Below, piece by piece: positions 15,286-16,210 of a stretch of DNA of 16,210 nucleotides. The translations under genes were made by a program, and so were the position numbers. Source of the DNA: an uncultured Bacilli bacterium (GTDB taxonomy: Bacteria; Bacillota_I; Bacilli_A; RF39; UBA660); assembly GCA_944363895.1 (NCBI GenBank), contig CALVVP010000013.1, forward strand, positions 1 through 16,210, read 5' to 3'. The notes below the pieces were generated by a model. That model did no database searches. It saw only the letters and a list, made by a program, of their open reading frames with translations, and was not told the DNA's origin. The stretch's first letter is position 1. Every line of letters starts with the position of its first letter.

Positions 15286-15422
15286 AAGAAAAAATAAAAA
15301 ATATAATTATTATTTTATTAATAATTATTTGTGTTTTTGTATATAAACAAATGGATAAGGAAGAGAATATCGAAATAGCAATGCAAGCAAGCATTGTTTT
15401 TTTAATAAAAAAATTTACTTAA
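15282..15422 (+). CDS. Possible 46-residue single-helix membrane protein
   Basis: A short reading frame whose ATG overlaps the preceding stop as ATGA, suggesting translational coupling. It encodes MKEKIKN, then a very hydrophobic Ile/Leu/Val/Cys stretch (about 8-20), then YKQMDKEENIEIAMQ and a hydrophobic end. It could be a small membrane protein partnering the amidase-like protein. No independent ribosome site is evident. A terminator-like hairpin with a T-run lies inside its last third, ending about 17 bases before the stop codon, which questions whether the full frame is translated. It may instead be a truncated remnant. Confidence 0.4.
   Translation: MKEKIKNIIIILLIIICVFVYKQMDKEENIEIAMQASIVFLIKKFT
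15379..15403 (+). terminator. Intrinsic terminator inside the small ORF
   Basis: CAATGC (15379-15384) pairs with GCATTG (15391-15396) around a 6-base loop, extendable by a G-U and an A-U pair, followed by seven T. It is well placed to end the amidase-like gene transcript. Confidence 0.7.
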
Positions 15423-15437
15423 AATTAACAAGCTTTA

Positions 15438-15466
15438 TTGACACCAAGTTTTTACTATGATAAGAT
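15438..15466 (+). promoter_or_regulatory. Strong promoter upstream of the Bro-N gene
   Basis: Consensus TTGACA (15438-15443), 17-base spacer, TAAGAT (15461-15466) with an extended -10 TGn at 15458-15460. The start site would be near 15473, giving a leader of about 170 bases before the next clear gene. Confidence 0.6.
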
Positions 15467-15644
15467 TGGTTTGTAGGAGTTAATAAATTTAAAAAGATAA
15501 GATACAAATTATGGATAATAGGGATATTTAGGCATCTTAACAATAAAGATGATATTAATAATCAAATAAATAATGAAAATGTTGGAAATGAATTAATCAT
15601 TTTTAAAGAAGTGCGATTATAAAGATTTAGCAAGGAGGTAATCT
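15467..15644 (+). other. Leader/intergenic stretch before the Bro-N gene
   Basis: About 170 bases with no gene I can support. A frame on the plus strand stays open from 15464 to 15622 (ending NVGNELIIFKEVRL) but has no ATG, GTG or TTG, so it may be a decayed gene fragment or chance. AAGGAGG at 15632-15638 is the ribosome site of the next gene. I saw no riboswitch fold or clear hairpin. Confidence 0.35.
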
Positions 15645-16210
15645 ATGAATCAAGATAAAATGCATTTAGTAAATAAGATATTTAATAATGAAACAATTAG
15701 GACTGTTTGGGATAAAGAAGCCGAAAAATATTATATTAGTGTTGTCGATATTGTTGGAGTACTTGCTGATAGTAGTGAGCCTAGAAAATATTGGAATTGG
15801 TTAAAAAATAAACTAAAAAAAGAAGAAAATTTTGAAACGTCTAGTATTACTAGACAGTTGAAATTAAAAGCACAGGATGGTAAATATCGGATGACTGATG
15901 TTGTTGATATTGAAGGGATGTTCAGAATTATTGAATCAGTTCCTAGTAAAAATGCCGAACCAATTAAGCAATGGTTAGCAAAATTAGGTAGTGAAAGAAT
16001 CGATGAAGTGTTTGACCCATCGCTAGCTGCTCAAAGAGCGATAGACTTATATAGATCCAAAGGATATGATGAAAAATGGATTGCCAAAAGAATTAAAGGT
16101 ATTCAAGATAGAAAACAACTTACCGATGTATGGAAAGATGGTGGAATAACTGAAGCAAAAGAATATGCTATTCTAACAAATGAAATTTATAAAGAGTGGT
16201 CTGGTATGAC
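15645..16210 (+). CDS. Bro-N domain protein (phage antirepressor/DinD-like), 5' part
   Basis: The gene begins at ATG 15645, six bases after AAGGAGG, and runs off the right edge with 188 codons visible and no stop. Residues about 14-110 form a Bro-N domain: NETIRTVWDKEAEKYYISVVDIVGVL, then SEPRKYWNWLKNKLKKE, then KYRMTDVVDIEGMFRIIESV. The following SKNAEPIKQWLAKLGSERI, SLAAQRAIDLYRSKGYDEKW and TDVWKDGGITEAKEYAILTN match a family of roughly 280-residue Bro-N proteins common in gut bacterial genomes and mobile elements. Bro-N is regarded as a DNA-binding domain; phage antirepressors and the damage-inducible DinD protein are the named relatives. The function of this subfamily is not established. 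It has its own strong promoter and may mark the edge of an accessory or mobile region. Confidence 0.85.
   Translation, partial: MNQDKMHLVNKIFNNETIRTVWDKEAEKYYISVVDIVGVLADSSEPRKYWNWLKNKLKKEENFETSSITRQLKLKAQDGKYRMTDVVDIEGMFRIIESVPSKNAEPIKQWLAKLGSERIDEVFDPSLAAQRAIDLYRSKGYDEKWIAKRIKGIQDRKQLTDVWKDGGITEAKEYAILTNEIYKEWSGM

Noticed and set aside
15464..15622. Open plus-strand frame before the Bro-N gene, ending NVGNELIIFKEVRL
   Set aside because: It has no ATG, GTG or TTG start in frame and no recognisable homology, so I mention it only as a possible relic in the leader entry.
1..16210. Mycoplasma-type code with TGA as tryptophan, suggested by the low GC
   Set aside because: Several well-bounded genes end in TGA at coupled ATGA overlaps (12612-12615, 15282-15285) and tryptophans are TGG throughout.
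1..16210. CRISPR arrays, tRNA, rRNA or insertion sequences
   Set aside because: No regularly spaced direct repeats, cloverleaf sequences, rRNA-like stretches or transposase reading frames were seen on either strand.

Overview
The window is AT-rich bacterial chromosomal DNA with standard-code gene structure. TGA is used as a real stop in several genes and Trp is encoded by TGG, so this is not the mycoplasma code. Shine-Dalgarno sites are strong (AAGGAGG, GGGAGGAG), promoters are TTGACA/TATAAT-like with mostly 17-bp spacers, and terminators are A/T-rich hairpins. Gene content (ffh, a MarR-regulated heterodimeric ABC exporter, VanY-type peptidase, GtrA/GtrB-type glycosylation, a Bro-N protein) and protein style suggest an uncultured gut Firmicutes, probably Bacilli/RF39-like. 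The lineage is an inference, not something the sequence proves.

Layout. (1) 1-554: the 3' part of a surface-type gene with a formylglycine-generating-enzyme-like (C-type-lectin fold) domain. Its last ~140 bp are sharply GC-rich and resemble a diversity-generating-retroelement variable region, followed by a small hairpin. (2) 609-1913: ffh, the SRP GTPase, with its own promoter and terminator. (3) 1947-6457: a MarR-type repressor with a palindrome at its promoter, then two translationally coupled ABC exporter half-transporters whose ATP sites are degenerate in a complementary way, closed by a perfect hairpin terminator. (4) 6515-7069: an unrecognised four-helix membrane protein. (5) 7147-8538: a full-length relative of cofactor-independent phosphoglycerate mutase in which essentially all catalytic positions appear lost. 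(6) 8555-10936, minus strand: a VanY-like D,D-carboxypeptidase and a GT39-like membrane glycosyltransferase in one operon. (7) 11035-13947, plus strand: a GT-C-like polytopic membrane protein, a GtrB-like polyprenyl-phosphate glycosyltransferase and a GtrA-like flippase, with start/stop overlaps. (8) 14002-15422: a membrane-anchored protein with an Amidase_6-like cysteine hydrolase domain, and a tiny overlapping membrane ORF containing a terminator-like hairpin. (9) 15438-16210: a strong promoter, a ~170-nt leader and the 5' part of a Bro-N family gene cut by the window end.

Blocks 6 to 8 read as one cell-envelope neighbourhood: a lipid-linked sugar is made (GtrB), flipped (GtrA) and transferred outside by one or both large membrane glycosyltransferases, next to two extracellular peptidoglycan-active enzymes. 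The most notable observations are the candidate retroelement variable region at the left edge, the iPGM-like pseudoenzyme, and the compact envelope-glycosylation locus.
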